DNA from: Burkholderia ubonensis subsp. mesacidophila
GTDB taxonomy: Bacteria > Pseudomonadota > Gammaproteobacteria > Burkholderiales > Burkholderiaceae
Assembly: GCF_002097715.1 (NCBI RefSeq)
Contig: NZ_CP020737.1
Location: forward strand, 1,612,001 to 1,676,000
DNA: 64,000 nucleotides
Direction: 5' to 3'
In this document: positions 1 to 10,183 of the stretch, in pieces
How the letters are laid out: each line of letters begins with the position of its first letter
How positions within the stretch are numbered: position 1 is the stretch's first letter
Notes under the pieces: model-generated
The model's database searches: none
Told to the model about the DNA's origin: nothing
What the model saw: only the letters and a program-made list of their open reading frames with translations
Position numbers and translations under genes: made by a program

Positions 1-137
1 GCCTCGTGCTGCAGCCCGTGCTGTCGGCGCTCGACACCGTGCTCGTGCCGATCCTGGGCCTGCTCGGCGTCCAGGTCGGCCAGGCGACCGTGCATCAGAT
101 CTCGCTGACCTGCAATGCAGCGCAACTCGTCAACTGA
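1..137 (+). CDS. C-terminal end of probable Tad/Flp pilus TadG-like protein (partial)
   Basis: Only the last 44 codons are present, entering at base 3 and ending at the TGA at 135-137. The peptide is hydrophobic (repeated V/L/I/G, with ...LDTVLVPILGLLG...) and ends in QISLTCNAAQLVN. I associate this type of tail with the large TadG-like (DUF2134) protein that closes the Tad/Flp pilus locus in Burkholderia. The next gene, 15 bp downstream on the same strand, is a sigma-54 activator of the kind that often follows tad loci, which supports the reading. With so little sequence the family call is tentative; that a real gene ends here is much more certain. Confidence 0.5.
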   Translation, partial: LVLQPVLSALDTVLVPILGLLGVQVGQATVHQISLTCNAAQLVN

Positions 138-1544
<1,407 letters not shown>

Positions 1545-1599
1545 TTAATGAGATAATGCGCCGCAGAATTACAACGACTCGGAGCGGGAATAATATTTC

Positions 1600-2313
1600 A
1601 TGAGCCAGATGACGGGGTTGGGGTTGGGAAGGGCGTGCGCGCTGCTCGCGCTGCTCGGAGGCATGCAGGGCGCGTACGCGCAAGGGTTGGCCGGCACCGC
1701 GAGCCCGGCCGCGCAGCCGGTGCAGGAGGCGTCGGCGCCGGTCGCGGCGATTCCGGCGCTCGACGCGCCGGCGCAAACGCCGCTCCAGGCCGGCGACACG
1801 ACCGGTCCGAGCACGGTGGACGATCTGCAGCGCCAGATCCAGGCGCACACGCTCACGGAGATGCGCACGAACTACAACGGCAGCTACGGCGCGAGCCTGC
1901 TGTTCAACGTGAAGGACGGTGCGTATTTCATCGCGCTGTTCCAGCAGAAGGCGTTCTGGCGCGTGATCAAGACTTACAACGAGGTGCGGGCGGAGGCGGT
2001 CTACCGCGATTTCTCGCGCCAGGCCGAGCATCTGGCCGTCAACGAACTGCACGCGGCGAAGCTCGAATCGCAGAAGGCGCAGACGGATCGCCAGATCGCA
2101 GTCGCGCAGGAGCGGGCGCGGCGTCTGCAGGCGGACCTGTCGATTGCGCGCGAGCAGCAGGCGGCCGTCACGGATCGCCAGAAGACGGTGCGCAGCGAGA
2201 CCGCGGCGCTGCAGGCGCAACAGGCGGAACTGCAGGCGCAATTGCGCGCGTTGCAGCAGCAGGTGCGATCGTTGCAGCGTGAGGCCGACGCCGGCTTGCC
2301 GCGCGTGCGCTGA
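1600..2313 (+). CDS. DUF2968 family exported protein
   Basis: A 237-residue protein with a cleavable signal peptide (hydrophobic segment ending GAYAQG) and an Ala/Pro-rich spacer. The conserved core contains LTEMRTNYNGSYGASLLF and VKDGAYFIALFQQKAFWRVIKTY, and residues about 140-230 form a Gln/Ala/Arg-rich coiled coil. This matches my memory of DUF2968, common in Burkholderia and without an assigned role. It follows the sigma-54 regulator by 55 bp and may have its own promoter in the AT-richer gap. The hairpin 48 bp after its stop could terminate it. A periplasmic location is inferred from the signal peptide. Confidence 0.8.
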   Translation: MSQMTGLGLGRACALLALLGGMQGAYAQGLAGTASPAAQPVQEASAPVAAIPALDAPAQTPLQAGDTTGPSTVDDLQRQIQAHTLTEMRTNYNGSYGASLLFNVKDGAYFIALFQQKAFWRVIKTYNEVRAEAVYRDFSRQAEHLAVNELHAAKLESQKAQTDRQIAVAQERARRLQADLSIAREQQAAVTDRQKTVRSETAALQAQQAELQAQLRALQQQVRSLQREADAGLPRVR

Positions 2314-2360
2314 GCGGAGTGGCGCGCGGCATGCGACGACGTGCCGCGGCGGCGCGATGA

Positions 2361-2395
2361 AGAAAAAAGGGCAAACCCGCGGGTTTGCCCTTTTG
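2361..2395. terminator. Bidirectional intrinsic terminator between DUF2968 gene and hfq2
   Basis: Arms GGGCAAACCCG and CGGGTTTGCCC form a perfect 11-bp stem (2369-2390). An A-run lies on the left and TTTT on the right, so both strands carry a U-tract. It sits between convergent genes. Confidence 0.85.
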
Positions 2396-2417
2396 CCTTG
2401 TTGGCCGTTACTGGCCG

Positions 2418-2966
2418 TTACTGGCCGTCCGGCACGATCCGGCGGCGGCGGGTGACGATCACCGGCCCGTTGTTGTTGCCGCGCGATTCCGACGGCGCGG
2501 AGGAGGCGGGCGAGTCGCCCGTGTCGCGCGGGGCGCCGTAGCTTTCACGCGGCTCGCGCGGCGCGCCGTAGCTTTCGCGCGGTTCGCGTGACCCATAGTC
2601 GCTGCGCTCACGCGAACCGTAGCCTTCGCCGCGCGATTCGCGGGAGCCGCCGTGCGAGCCGTACGGGCTGTGGCCGCCGCCTTCACGGCCGCCGGGACGC
2701 CCACCGCCGCCGCCAGGGCGCGGGCCGCGCGGACCGCCGCCGCCCGGGCGCGAACCGCCGGTGTCGAGCTGGATGGTGGAAATCGCACGCTTGTAGATGC
2801 CTTGCAAACCCACGGGGGTGCGCAGCATCACCAGGTACTGGTCGAACGACTCGATGCATCCCGTCAGACGAATGCCGTTGACGAGATAGATTTCAACGCG
2901 CTTGCGTTCCTTGCGCGCGGAATTGATGAAGTCGTTTTGCGGATGGGATTCTGCGGGATTGGCCAT
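2418..2966 (-). CDS. hfq2: RNA chaperone Hfq2, long Gly/Arg-rich form
   Basis: The first ~75 residues are a complete Hfq Sm fold: [26 protein letters not shown] is Sm1 and [10 protein letters not shown] carries the Sm2 motif. Hfq hexamers bind sRNAs and mRNAs and drive riboregulation. Residues ~80-182 form a low-complexity tail rich in Gly, Arg, Ser and Tyr, with a duplicated [10 protein letters not shown] unit and a basic end ([10 protein letters not shown]). Ordinary beta-proteobacterial Hfq is about 80 residues, so the 182-residue length identifies the second, Burkholderia-type Hfq2. I start at ATG 2966 (MANPAESH); upstream in-frame codons (to 3029) encode a non-conserved His/Thr-rich stretch. 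The gene appears monocistronic and ends in the shared hairpin terminator. Confidence 0.92.
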   Translation of the reverse strand: MANPAESHPQNDFINSARKERKRVEIYLVNGIRLTGCIESFDQYLVMLRTPVGLQGIYKRAISTIQLDTGGSRPGGGGPRGPRPGGGGGRPGGREGGGHSPYGSHGGSRESRGEGYGSRERSDYGSREPRESYGAPREPRESYGAPRDTGDSPASSAPSESRGNNNGPVIVTRRRRIVPDGQ

Positions 2967-3088
2967 TGAGATGCGGCAGGAGCCTGCGTCAGAAGTATGT
3001 TGTGCGTGTGTGTGTGGCGTGGAATCCACAAGGTGTTTGGCGGGATTCTACCCTGTTCGATCCCGATGCGCGCGCTCACGATTGTGTC

Positions 3089-3114
3089 GAACCGTAACCC
3101 ACTATAGACGGTTC
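3089..3114. promoter_or_regulatory. Inverted repeat around a possible -10 element
   Basis: GAACCGT (3089-3095) and ACGGTTC (3108-3114) are perfect 7-bp arms separated by 12 bp containing CTATAG, which could serve as a -10 box for the small gene at 3262. A repressor site overlapping the promoter is one reading; chance occurrence is not excluded. Confidence 0.35.
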
Positions 3115-3261
3115 CGGGCGTTTCCGCGATTCGGCCAAACGGCCATCGCCGCTTTGTTACGTCGCGTTACGACTCTCGCAGCGCCGTTGCACCTGAGCGC
3201 GCGCCACTCCGCTACATTCTTCGCGCACGCCGGGCGAGCCGGCATCTCAGAGGTCCAGAAC

Positions 3262-3543
3262 ATGAACAAGAGGCGAATGGCAGGGTGGGTCGGGGGCATC
3301 GCGCTGCTGGCGTCCGGCAGCGCGATGGCGGGTCACGTCGATATCGGGATCGGCATCGGCGTGCCGGTCGCGCCGGTCTATGTCGAGCCGGCGCCGGTCT
3401 ATGTCGCGCCGCAGCCGGCGGTGGTCGCGTATCCGGGCTACGGGTACGGCTACGACGGCGATGATGATGACGACCGCTACCGCAAGTGGCGCAAGCACTA
3501 CTACAAGCACTGGCACAAGCACCACGACGACGATGACGATTGA
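3262..3543 (+). CDS. Small exported protein with Asp/His-rich tail
   Basis: A 93-residue protein with a signal peptide (MNKRRMAGWVGGIALLASGSAMA, cleaved near AMA|GH). A central Pro/Val/Tyr segment repeats PVYVEP/PVYVAP, and the C-terminus mixes Tyr/Lys/His with runs of aspartate (DDDDD twice, HKHH). The start at 3262 is chosen because the signal peptide begins there; the upstream frame is not protein-like. The acidic and His clusters suggest metal or cation binding in the periplasm or envelope, but I do not recognise a characterised family. Similar short YXP/His-Asp proteins are common in Burkholderia. It converges on the DUF1571 gene with a 36-bp gap. Confidence 0.7.
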   Translation: MNKRRMAGWVGGIALLASGSAMAGHVDIGIGIGVPVAPVYVEPAPVYVAPQPAVVAYPGYGYGYDGDDDDDRYRKWRKHYYKHWHKHHDDDDD

Positions 3544-3579
3544 GCGCCGCATGCGCCGGCGCCCCCGCGCCGGCGCGCG

Positions 3580-4512
3580 TCAGAACGCGTAAGCCGGATT
3601 CTTCGGGTCGAACGCAGCTTCATCGAACGACGCCGGCGCGATCTTCTCGATGACGATCCGCTCGAAGATCCGCCCGTCGTTGTCATAGGATTCGACGGTC
3701 CGGAACCAGGGTTCGTGCAGATCGAGCCCCAGCACCTCCTTCTTCGCATAGAACTGCGGCCGGCCGGTCAGCGTCTCGTAGGTCAGCGCGACGACGCGCA
3801 CGCCGCCGACCGTCTTCGCTTCCACATGGGTCGGGCGCTCCACGCCGGCTTCCAGGTACTTCTTCCCCTCGCTCAGGTACAGGTTCGCGATGAACTCGGT
3901 GCCGAGATCCTTCACCTGATGATTCGATTGCGCACGCGCGAGCGTGCCGTCGAGCGCCGTCCACATCGGCACCTTGCCGAGCAGGCCGCCGAGGTGCCCG
4001 TACATCTCGTCCCTGCGCTGTGTCGTGTCGTAGATGATCTCCTGGCCGGCATGCGCGCCGTCGGGCTGCCATTTCGCATAGACCTTCAGCGGGTCGCGCG
4101 TCGTCTTGACGATCATGCGATCGGGCGTGTCCGGCCATGTCCCGCGGATGCGCTCCTGGCGAACCATCGTGAACTGATACGACGGATAGCCGTTCGGACC
4201 ATTGCGGATGTATTCGGGCACCGCGAGCGGATCGAGCGCGGCGAACAACGCGACGAGCGTCGCGTCGTCGAGCTTCGCGAGCGTGCCCTGCTGAGCGGCG
4301 GTGCGCAGCCAGCGCGCCTGCCGGGCGGCGGGCTCGCGCGTCACTTTCGCGAGGTCGGCGGGCAGCGCGGCCGTCTCGCGCGCCGCGCCTTCCGCGCCGG
4401 CGGCTTGCTGCGCGCGCACGCCGGGCTGCGCGAGCGCCAGCGCGCCGGCGAGCGCGGCGGCGGCCGCGTGCCGGCCGAGCCGCCTCGCGCGCCGGTGGAT
4501 TGCTTCGTTCAT
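3580..4512 (-). CDS. DUF1571 family exported protein
   Basis: A 310-residue protein. I start at ATG 4512 (MNEAIHRRARRLGRH), which opens a signal peptide with basic residues, an Ala/Leu core and cleavage near VRAQQ. The mature part contains the DUF1571-like block MVRQERIRGTW, KTTRDPLKVYAKW and GQEIIYDTTQRRDEMYGHLGG, ending NPAYAF. The biochemical function is unknown; the fold may be lipoprotein-carrier-like (LolA/outer-membrane lipid binding), which is speculative. It lies 28 bp downstream of fadD on the same strand and is probably the last gene of the tetR-fadD-DUF1571 operon, so a role in lipid or envelope metabolism is plausible. Confidence 0.8.
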   Translation of the reverse strand: MNEAIHRRARRLGRHAAAAALAGALALAQPGVRAQQAAGAEGAARETAALPADLAKVTREPAARQARWLRTAAQQGTLAKLDDATLVALFAALDPLAVPEYIRNGPNGYPSYQFTMVRQERIRGTWPDTPDRMIVKTTRDPLKVYAKWQPDGAHAGQEIIYDTTQRRDEMYGHLGGLLGKVPMWTALDGTLARAQSNHQVKDLGTEFIANLYLSEGKKYLEAGVERPTHVEAKTVGGVRVVALTYETLTGRPQFYAKKEVLGLDLHEPWFRTVESYDNDGRIFERIVIEKIAPASFDEAAFDPKNPAYAF

Positions 4513-4540
4513 CGACTGGGCCTCCCGGGGCGAGGTGGAT

Positions 4541-6295
4541 TCAGCCTTGCTTGCCGGCCTTGAGCTTCGCGAGCTCCTCGTCGCGCAGCGCGCGGCGCAG
4601 GATCTTGCCGACGTTGGTCTGCGGCAGCGCATCGCGGAACTCGACGAGCTTCGGCATCTTGTAGCCGGTCAGGTTCTTGCGGCAGTGCGCGAGCACGTCG
4701 TCGGCGGTCAGCGCCGGGTCGCGCCGCACGACGAACACCTTGATCCGCTCGCCGTGCACTTCGTCAGGAATGCCGATTGCGGCGGCCTCGCTGATGCCCG
4801 GGTGCATCACCAGCACTTCCTCGATCTCGTTCGGATACACGTTGAAGCCCGACACGAGGATCATGTCCTTCTTGCGGTCGATCAGGCGCACGAAGCCGCG
4901 CTCGTCCATCACGCCGACGTCGCCGGTGCCGAGCCAGCCGTCGGCGTCGATCACCTTCGCGGTTTCCTCGGGGCGCTGCCAGTAGCCGCGCATCACCTGC
5001 GGGCCGTGCACACACAGCTCGCCCGGCTCGCCGATGCCGGCCCAGGTGCCGTCCTCGCGCCGCAGGCGCACGACGGTCGACGGCGCGGGCAGGCCGATCG
5101 AGCCGCTGAACGCGGCCATGTCCTGCAGGTTCACCGGGTTCATCGTGACGATCGGCGAGCATTCGGTGAGCCCGTAGCCCTCGATCACCGGCCGGCCCGT
5201 CACTTGCTGGAAGCGTTCCGCGACCGCGCGCTGCATCGCCATGCCGCCCGCCATCGCGAGCTTGAGCTTCGAGAAGTCGCGGTTGCGGAATTCCTCGTTG
5301 TCGAGGAACGCGTTGTACAGCGTGTTGATGCCTGTGATCCCCGTGAAGGTCTCGTGGCGGATGATCTTCATCACCATCCTGGTGTCGCGCGGGTTCGCGA
5401 TCAGGATGTTGCGCCCGCCGAGGCCCATGAAGATGAACGCGTTCACGGTCAGCGAATAGATGTGATAGAGCGGCAGCGGCGTGAGCACCGTCTCGACGTC
5501 GCCCGTCACCTGGTCGGCGATCCACGCCTTCGCCTGCAGCAGGTTCGCGATCAGGTTGCCGTGCGTGAGCATCGCGCCTTTCGCGACGCCCGTCGTGCCG
5601 CCCGTGTACTGCAGGAACGCGAGATCGTCGCGCGTCAGCGGCACGGGCTGCGGCTTGCCGCGCGCGCCGAGCGCGAGCGCCGCGCGCAGCCGCACGGCCT
5701 GCGGCAGGTGATAGGCCGGGACGAGCTTCTTCACGCGCTTCAGCACGAAGTTGATGAGCCGGCCCTTCAGGTTGAGGCCGTCGCCGAGCAGGTCGCCGAG
5801 CGCGGTGACGACCACGTGCTTCACCTGCGTTTGCGGCAGCGCATCCTGCAGCGTGCGCGCGAAGTTCTCGAACACGACGATCGTTTGCGCGCCGCTGTCC
5901 TTCAACTGATGCGCGAGCTCGCGCACCGTGTACAGCGGATTGACGTTGACGACGATCGCGCCGGCCTTCAGCGCGCCGAACAGCGCGACCGGGTACTGGA
6001 ACGTGTTCGGCAGCATGATCGCGACGCGGTCGCCGGGCTTCACGCCGAGGCCCTGCAGGTACGACGCGAATGCCGCGACCTTCCGCGCGAGCGCGCGATA
6101 GGTCATCGACGCGCCGGCGCTCACGTACGCGACGCGGTCGGCGAACTGCGTCGTGCATTCGTCGAAGAACTGCACGAGCGACGCGTACCGCGCGACGTCG
6201 ATCTCGTGCGGCACGCCGGGCGGATACGACGCGTACCAGATGCCGTCGGTGTTCGGCGGCGTCTGCGTGGCGGCCGGCGCTGCGGGAGAGGGCAT
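4541..6295 (-). CDS. fadD: Long-chain fatty acid-CoA ligase
   Basis: A 584-residue ANL-superfamily enzyme that adenylates long-chain fatty acids and transfers them to CoA, feeding beta-oxidation. Visible motifs are the phosphate loop YTGGTTGVAKGAMLTHGN, the adenine-binding GYGLTECSPIV, GWLGTGDVG, the hinge DRKKDMILVSG, and a C-terminal Lys in GKILRR. Length is normal for FadD (~560-580). I start at 6295 because CAGGAG lies just upstream of that ATG; an ATG 45 bp further out lacks such a site. It sits 81 bp after a PsrA-like TetR repressor gene on the same strand, which suggests fatty-acid-responsive control of the pair. Confidence 0.93.
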   Translation of the reverse strand: MPSPAAPAATQTPPNTDGIWYASYPPGVPHEIDVARYASLVQFFDECTTQFADRVAYVSAGASMTYRALARKVAAFASYLQGLGVKPGDRVAIMLPNTFQYPVALFGALKAGAIVVNVNPLYTVRELAHQLKDSGAQTIVVFENFARTLQDALPQTQVKHVVVTALGDLLGDGLNLKGRLINFVLKRVKKLVPAYHLPQAVRLRAALALGARGKPQPVPLTRDDLAFLQYTGGTTGVAKGAMLTHGNLIANLLQAKAWIADQVTGDVETVLTPLPLYHIYSLTVNAFIFMGLGGRNILIANPRDTRMVMKIIRHETFTGITGINTLYNAFLDNEEFRNRDFSKLKLAMAGGMAMQRAVAERFQQVTGRPVIEGYGLTECSPIVTMNPVNLQDMAAFSGSIGLPAPSTVVRLRREDGTWAGIGEPGELCVHGPQVMRGYWQRPEETAKVIDADGWLGTGDVGVMDERGFVRLIDRKKDMILVSGFNVYPNEIEEVLVMHPGISEAAAIGIPDEVHGERIKVFVVRRDPALTADDVLAHCRKNLTGYKMPKLVEFRDALPQTNVGKILRRALRDEELAKLKAGKQG

Positions 6296-6376
6296 GGGTG
6301 TCTCCTGGATCTTGATCTCGAAAGTAAAGCATGACGGCATGCGGCACGGCTGCGAACCGCAGCCGCGCGGCTGCCG

Positions 6377-7201
6377 TCAGGTTGCGTGATGCAGCGTCGT
6401 GTCGTCGGCCTGCGTGTCGGGCTGCGTGTCGGCCGGCGCGAGCGGCGCCGCGGACGCGAGGTCGTTCGCGCCCGCGTCGTCGAGCACCGCCGCGAAGATC
6501 GCGAGCTGCGCGCTGTCGGGCATCGGCGCCTTCAGCGCGGCGACGATCAGCGACGACAGCCGCGCGATCATCTGCACGTCGTTCATCGTGCGGCCCTGCG
6601 TGAACTCGTCGATCAGGCCTTCGGTCTCGGCGCCCGCGAGCGCGCCGGACAGCGCGCCGATCGCGAAGTGCAGCCGCCAGCCGAGCTCCGCGCGCGGCAG
6701 GTTCGGCAGCGCGCGCTGGAACGCGTCGAAGAAGCGGACCGCGACGCTCGCATAGTGCGCGGTCAGGAAGTTGCGCACGAACGGCGACGGGTCGGTGTAT
6801 GCGCGGCCGATCAGCCGCAGGAACGCGCGGCCGCCGCGCTCCGGATCGCGCGACGCCTTCAGCGCGGGGATGAACATCGCGCCGAGCACGTGCTCGCACG
6901 TGACGTGCGTGCCGAGCTGCGCGTCGAAGTGATCGAGGATGCGCAGCCGCTCCTGGTTGAGCTGATCGAGCCGGCGCGAGAGCATCGCGTGAATCAGCGC
7001 TTCCTTGCTGCCGAAGTGATAGTTGACCGCCGCGAGATTGACCGCCGCGCGCGACGTGATCTGCCGCATCGACATTGCCTCGAAGCCGTGCTCGACGAAC
7101 AGATCCTCGGCCGCATCGAGGATGCGCGCCTTCGTCCCACCGGTTTGCCGGTTGCCGGACGGCCGCCCCACGGACGGCCGTCCTACCTGACCACCTGCCA
7201 T
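6377..7201 (-). CDS. TetR/AcrR family regulator, PsrA-like
   Basis: A 274-residue regulator. A basic N-terminal extension precedes the TetR helix-turn-helix (ARILDAAEDLFVEHGF...SMRQITSRAAVNLAAVNYHFGSK). The ligand domain resembles the C-terminal domain of PsrA, a Pseudomonas sensor of long-chain fatty acids that represses beta-oxidation genes. The start at 7201 has an AGGCGG-type site upstream. The gene precedes fadD, and a PsrA-type box lies 57-70 bp in front of it, so autoregulation and fatty-acid relief of repression are likely. The family call is firm. The PsrA equivalence is inferred from domain flavour, neighbour and site together. Confidence 0.82.
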   Translation of the reverse strand: MAGGQVGRPSVGRPSGNRQTGGTKARILDAAEDLFVEHGFEAMSMRQITSRAAVNLAAVNYHFGSKEALIHAMLSRRLDQLNQERLRILDHFDAQLGTHVTCEHVLGAMFIPALKASRDPERGGRAFLRLIGRAYTDPSPFVRNFLTAHYASVAVRFFDAFQRALPNLPRAELGWRLHFAIGALSGALAGAETEGLIDEFTQGRTMNDVQMIARLSSLIVAALKAPMPDSAQLAIFAAVLDDAGANDLASAAPLAPADTQPDTQADDTTLHHAT

Positions 7202-7257
7202 GTTCCGCCTCCCATGCCGATCGCGCGGACGCGAACCGGCGATTCGAATTTGTAATT

Positions 7258-7271
7258 CAAACAAGCGTTTT
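7258..7271. promoter_or_regulatory. PsrA-type operator CAAAC-N4-GTTTT
   Basis: CAAAC and GTTTT flank AAGC. This fits the PsrA consensus (G/C)AAAC-N2-4-GTTT(G/C) except at the last base. It lies in the leader of the PsrA-like gene. On the minus strand a possible promoter (TTGCCC, 18 bp, TATCTT) lies just upstream, so binding would block early transcription. Confidence 0.6.
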
Positions 7272-7416
7272 TCTTAAGATAAAAAGGCGTGGGCTGCGCG
7301 GGCAAGCGCTGATTCTGGACAGAAACCTCTAGATCGATGTGCAGGTGCGGAAAGATTGCCGCGTGGCCTCCGCTGGTCGGGCCGCACGGCATGGTGCGTC
7401 GCGTCATCCCGCCGGT

Positions 7417-8637
7417 TCACCCGACGGCGCTACGCGTATTGACGGATTGCGTCATGTCGACGCCGCGTCGCTCGGGGCTGAACATGATCAGGACTGCGAT
7501 CACGATCGCGACGGTGCCGCACACGAGCGCGAGCGCGAAGCTGTAGTTGTTGCCGTGCGAGACCGCGACCGACGCCTGCATCGTCGCGTTGCCGGACGCG
7601 AGCAGGTTGCCGAGCTGGTAAACGAAGCCGGGGAACGTTGCGCGGATTTCACCGGGAGAAATCTCGTTCAGGTGGACCGGAATGATGCCCCATGCGCCCT
7701 GGACCGAGATCTGCATCAGGAACGCGCCGGCGGCGAGCGCGAGCGGGCCGCTCGAGTAGGCCCACAGCGGCAGCACCGGCAGCGCGATCAGCGCGGCGAC
7801 GAGGATCGAGCGGCGCCGGCCGAATTTCTCGGAGACCGCGCCGAAGGTCAGCCCGCCGACGATCGCGCCGATGTTCAGCACGATCGTGATCCACGACACG
7901 GTGTGCGGATCGAAGTGGTGCTGCTCGCGCAGGAAGGTCGGATACAGGTCCTGCGTGCCGTGCGAGAAGAAGTTGAACGCGGTCATCAGCACGACGGCGT
8001 AGATCGCGAGCTTCTAGTTCTGCTGCAGCGTGGCCGAAAGACGCGGGCGAGGGCGCTTCTCCATCTGCTTCCAGGCCGGCGATTCGGGCACGCTCGTGCG
8101 CACGTACAGCACGAGCAGCGCGGGCAGCACGCCGACCATGAACATCCCGCGCCAGCCGATGTACTGGTAGAGAACGCCGAACACAACGGACGCGAGCAGG
8201 TAGCCGCTCGGGTAGCCGGCCTGCAGCAGGCCCGACACCACGCCGCGCGCATGGGTCGGCACGGTCTCCATCGTCAGCGCGGACCCGACGCCCCATTCGC
8301 CGCCCATCGCGACGCCGAACAGCGCGCGCAACACGAGCAGCGCCGCGAGGCTCGGCGCGAAACCGGACGCGAGCTCGAGCAGCGAGTAGCACGCGATGTT
8401 GATCATCAGCGTCGGGCGGCGGCCGTAGCGGTCGGCGAGCCGGCCGAAGATCAGCGCGCCGAGCGGGCGCATCGCGAGCGTCAGCGTCAGTGCGAACGCA
8501 ACGGCCGGGATGGTCGAATTGAACTCGGCCGCGATGTCCTTCAGCACGAAGACCATCAGGAAGAAATCGAATGCATCGAGCGTCCAGCCGAGATAGGCGG
8601 CGATCGTGACGTTGCGTTGCTCACGGGTCCAGCTCAT
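7417..8637 (-). pseudogene. MFS transporter (lactate/organic-acid type) interrupted by an amber codon
   Basis: Reading from ATG 8637 (MSWTREQRN), the frame encodes a 12-TM major facilitator with the loop 2-3 signature (GRLADRYGRRPTLM) and SHS-like features (LDAFDFFLMVF, GGEWGVGSALTMETVP). At codon 208 a TAG (8014-8016) interrupts it. The same frame then continues through KLAIYAVVLMTAFNFFSHGTQ to a normal end at 7417, a 406-codon total typical for the family. The flanking residues LQQN*KLAIY suggest the lost codon was TGG (Trp), a one-base change. Downstream re-initiation at an ATG near 7992 would give only the C-terminal half. Either a strain-specific null allele or a sequencing error explains it. 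Substrate is probably a monocarboxylate; this is inferred. Confidence 0.88.
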
Positions 8638-8882
8638 GGCGGACGTCTCCTGGTTGGCGTGCGCCGTGCGGGTTCGCGTGCCTGCGCCGCCCGGCCGGCG
8701 CGCTGCGCGGGGGCATTGATCGAGTGTAGGTCGCCGCATCGCGCGACGCGGCCGAATCGGGAATAATCCCTACGAAATGGTCTGTTTCCGGCTGCGCAAT
8801 GGCTGCGCGCGCTGTTCCGGAATGGCCGCTGTAGTGTTTTTGTAATTCGACGGCGCGCGCCTGCGCCGGCTCAGGAGTCCCG

Positions 8883-9422
8883 ATGACCGCATGTCCCGCC
8901 GCGCTGCCCGCGCTCGAAACCGCCCGCCTGTGGCTGCGTCCGCGCGTGCTGGCCGATCTCGACGCGTGCCTCGCGATGGACCGCGATCCCGAGGTCACGC
9001 GCTACATCGCCGGGCCGTGGCACGACCCGGTCGAGCACCGCCGCTTCGTCGAGCACCGGATCACCCGCGACTATCCGCCGGGGCTCGGCTACTGGTCGAT
9101 CTTCGAGAAGGCCGCGCCGGACGCGTTCGTCGGCTGGGTGCTGCTGATTCCTGACTACGTGGGCGGCGCGCGCGACGTGGAGATCGGCTGGCGGCTCGTG
9201 CGCAACGCATGGGGGCGCGGCATCGCGAGCGAAGCCGCGGCGGCCCTCGTGCGCCACGCGTTCGACGCGGTGCGCCTGCCGCGCGTGATCGCCGACATCG
9301 CGGCGGCCAACGCCGGCTCACTGAACGTCGCGCGCAAGCTCGGCATGCGCCGCGTCGGCGTCGTGCAGGACGGCATCCCGTACATGCGCTACCGGCTCGA
9401 GCGCGACGACCTGAGCGCGTAG
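8883..9422 (+). CDS. GNAT family N-acetyltransferase (RimJ/RimL-like)
   Basis: A 179-residue acetyltransferase with the opening LETARLWLRPRVLADLDAC typical of Acetyltransf_3 proteins, a central DVEIGWRLVRNAWGRGIASEA block forming the acetyl-CoA pyrophosphate loop (R/N-x-x-G-x-G/A), and a C-terminal AANAGSLNVARKLGMR. Such enzymes acetylate protein N-termini or small amines; the substrate cannot be read from sequence. The start is supported by CAGGAG 7 bp upstream of the ATG. It is divergent from the broken MFS gene, with a 245-bp gap between them and nothing else recognisable in it. Confidence 0.88.
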   Translation: MTACPAALPALETARLWLRPRVLADLDACLAMDRDPEVTRYIAGPWHDPVEHRRFVEHRITRDYPPGLGYWSIFEKAAPDAFVGWVLLIPDYVGGARDVEIGWRLVRNAWGRGIASEAAAALVRHAFDAVRLPRVIADIAAANAGSLNVARKLGMRRVGVVQDGIPYMRYRLERDDLSA

Positions 9423-9546
9423 CGGCCGCGCATGCGCGTGGGGTTGTCAATGATCGTCAAGCCCGGGCAGGCGAGGGATGCGTGGTATTAACGCCGTGCA
9501 GGATCAGGAGTATCGTTGCCGGAATTTGTCTACAGAGGTCACGATC

Positions 9547-10173
9547 ATGTCACTCGGCCGCGATGTTCATCTCATTCCCGTCAAGCTCGAAGCGCTGCGC
9601 CCGACCCAGATGACGGTCGGCTATCGCGAGGTGAAAGCGAAGCGCAAGCACTGGAAGACGCTCGGCAAGCGCGAACGCAAAGCGGCGATCGATTCGCACT
9701 GGTTTCCCGCGGTCGTCGGCCCCGACGGCCGGCATTTCATCACCGATCATCATCATCTCGGCCTCGCGCTGATCGAGGAAGGCGAGACAACCGTGAAGGC
9801 GATGCTGCTGAAGGACCTGTCGTGGCTCGACGAGACGATCTTCTGGCGGATGATGGAGCACAACCAGTGGGTGCACCCGTTCGGCCCGGACGGCACGCGT
9901 CACGACTATGCGCATCTGCCGAAGGTGCTCACGGGGCTCGAGGACGACCCGTACCGCAGCCTCGCGGGCGAGCTGCGCACCGCGGGCGGCTATGCGAAGG
10001 ACGCGACGCCGTTCAGCGAATTCCTGTGGGCCGACTACCTGCGGCTGCACGTGACGCCTGACCAGATCCGCAAGAACTTCGACAAGGCGCTCGACGCAGC
10101 GCTGCAGCGCGCGCACGAGCAGGACGCGCGCTACCTGCCCGGCTGGTCGGGCGTCATCGTCACGAAAACCTGA
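9547..10173 (+). CDS. ParB-like (ParBc_2-type) protein
   Basis: A 208-residue protein. I start at ATG 9547 (MSLGRDVHLIPVKLEALRPTQ); upstream in-frame codons are not protein-like. LRPTQMTVGYREV at the start and PAVVGPDGRHFITDHHHLGLAL resemble the ParB/sulfiredoxin-type fold of the small ParBc_2 family, in which the usual GxxR motif becomes DHHHLG. These stand-alone proteins lack the DNA-binding helix-turn-helix of chromosomal ParB and are unlikely to act in partitioning. Nucleotide hydrolysis or nuclease activity is known for relatives of the fold but unproven here. The gene precedes the SulP transporter by 10 bp, so the two are probably cotranscribed. Confidence 0.7.
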   Translation: MSLGRDVHLIPVKLEALRPTQMTVGYREVKAKRKHWKTLGKRERKAAIDSHWFPAVVGPDGRHFITDHHHLGLALIEEGETTVKAMLLKDLSWLDETIFWRMMEHNQWVHPFGPDGTRHDYAHLPKVLTGLEDDPYRSLAGELRTAGGYAKDATPFSEFLWADYLRLHVTPDQIRKNFDKALDAALQRAHEQDARYLPGWSGVIVTKT

Positions 10174-10183
10174 CCGCCAAGCG

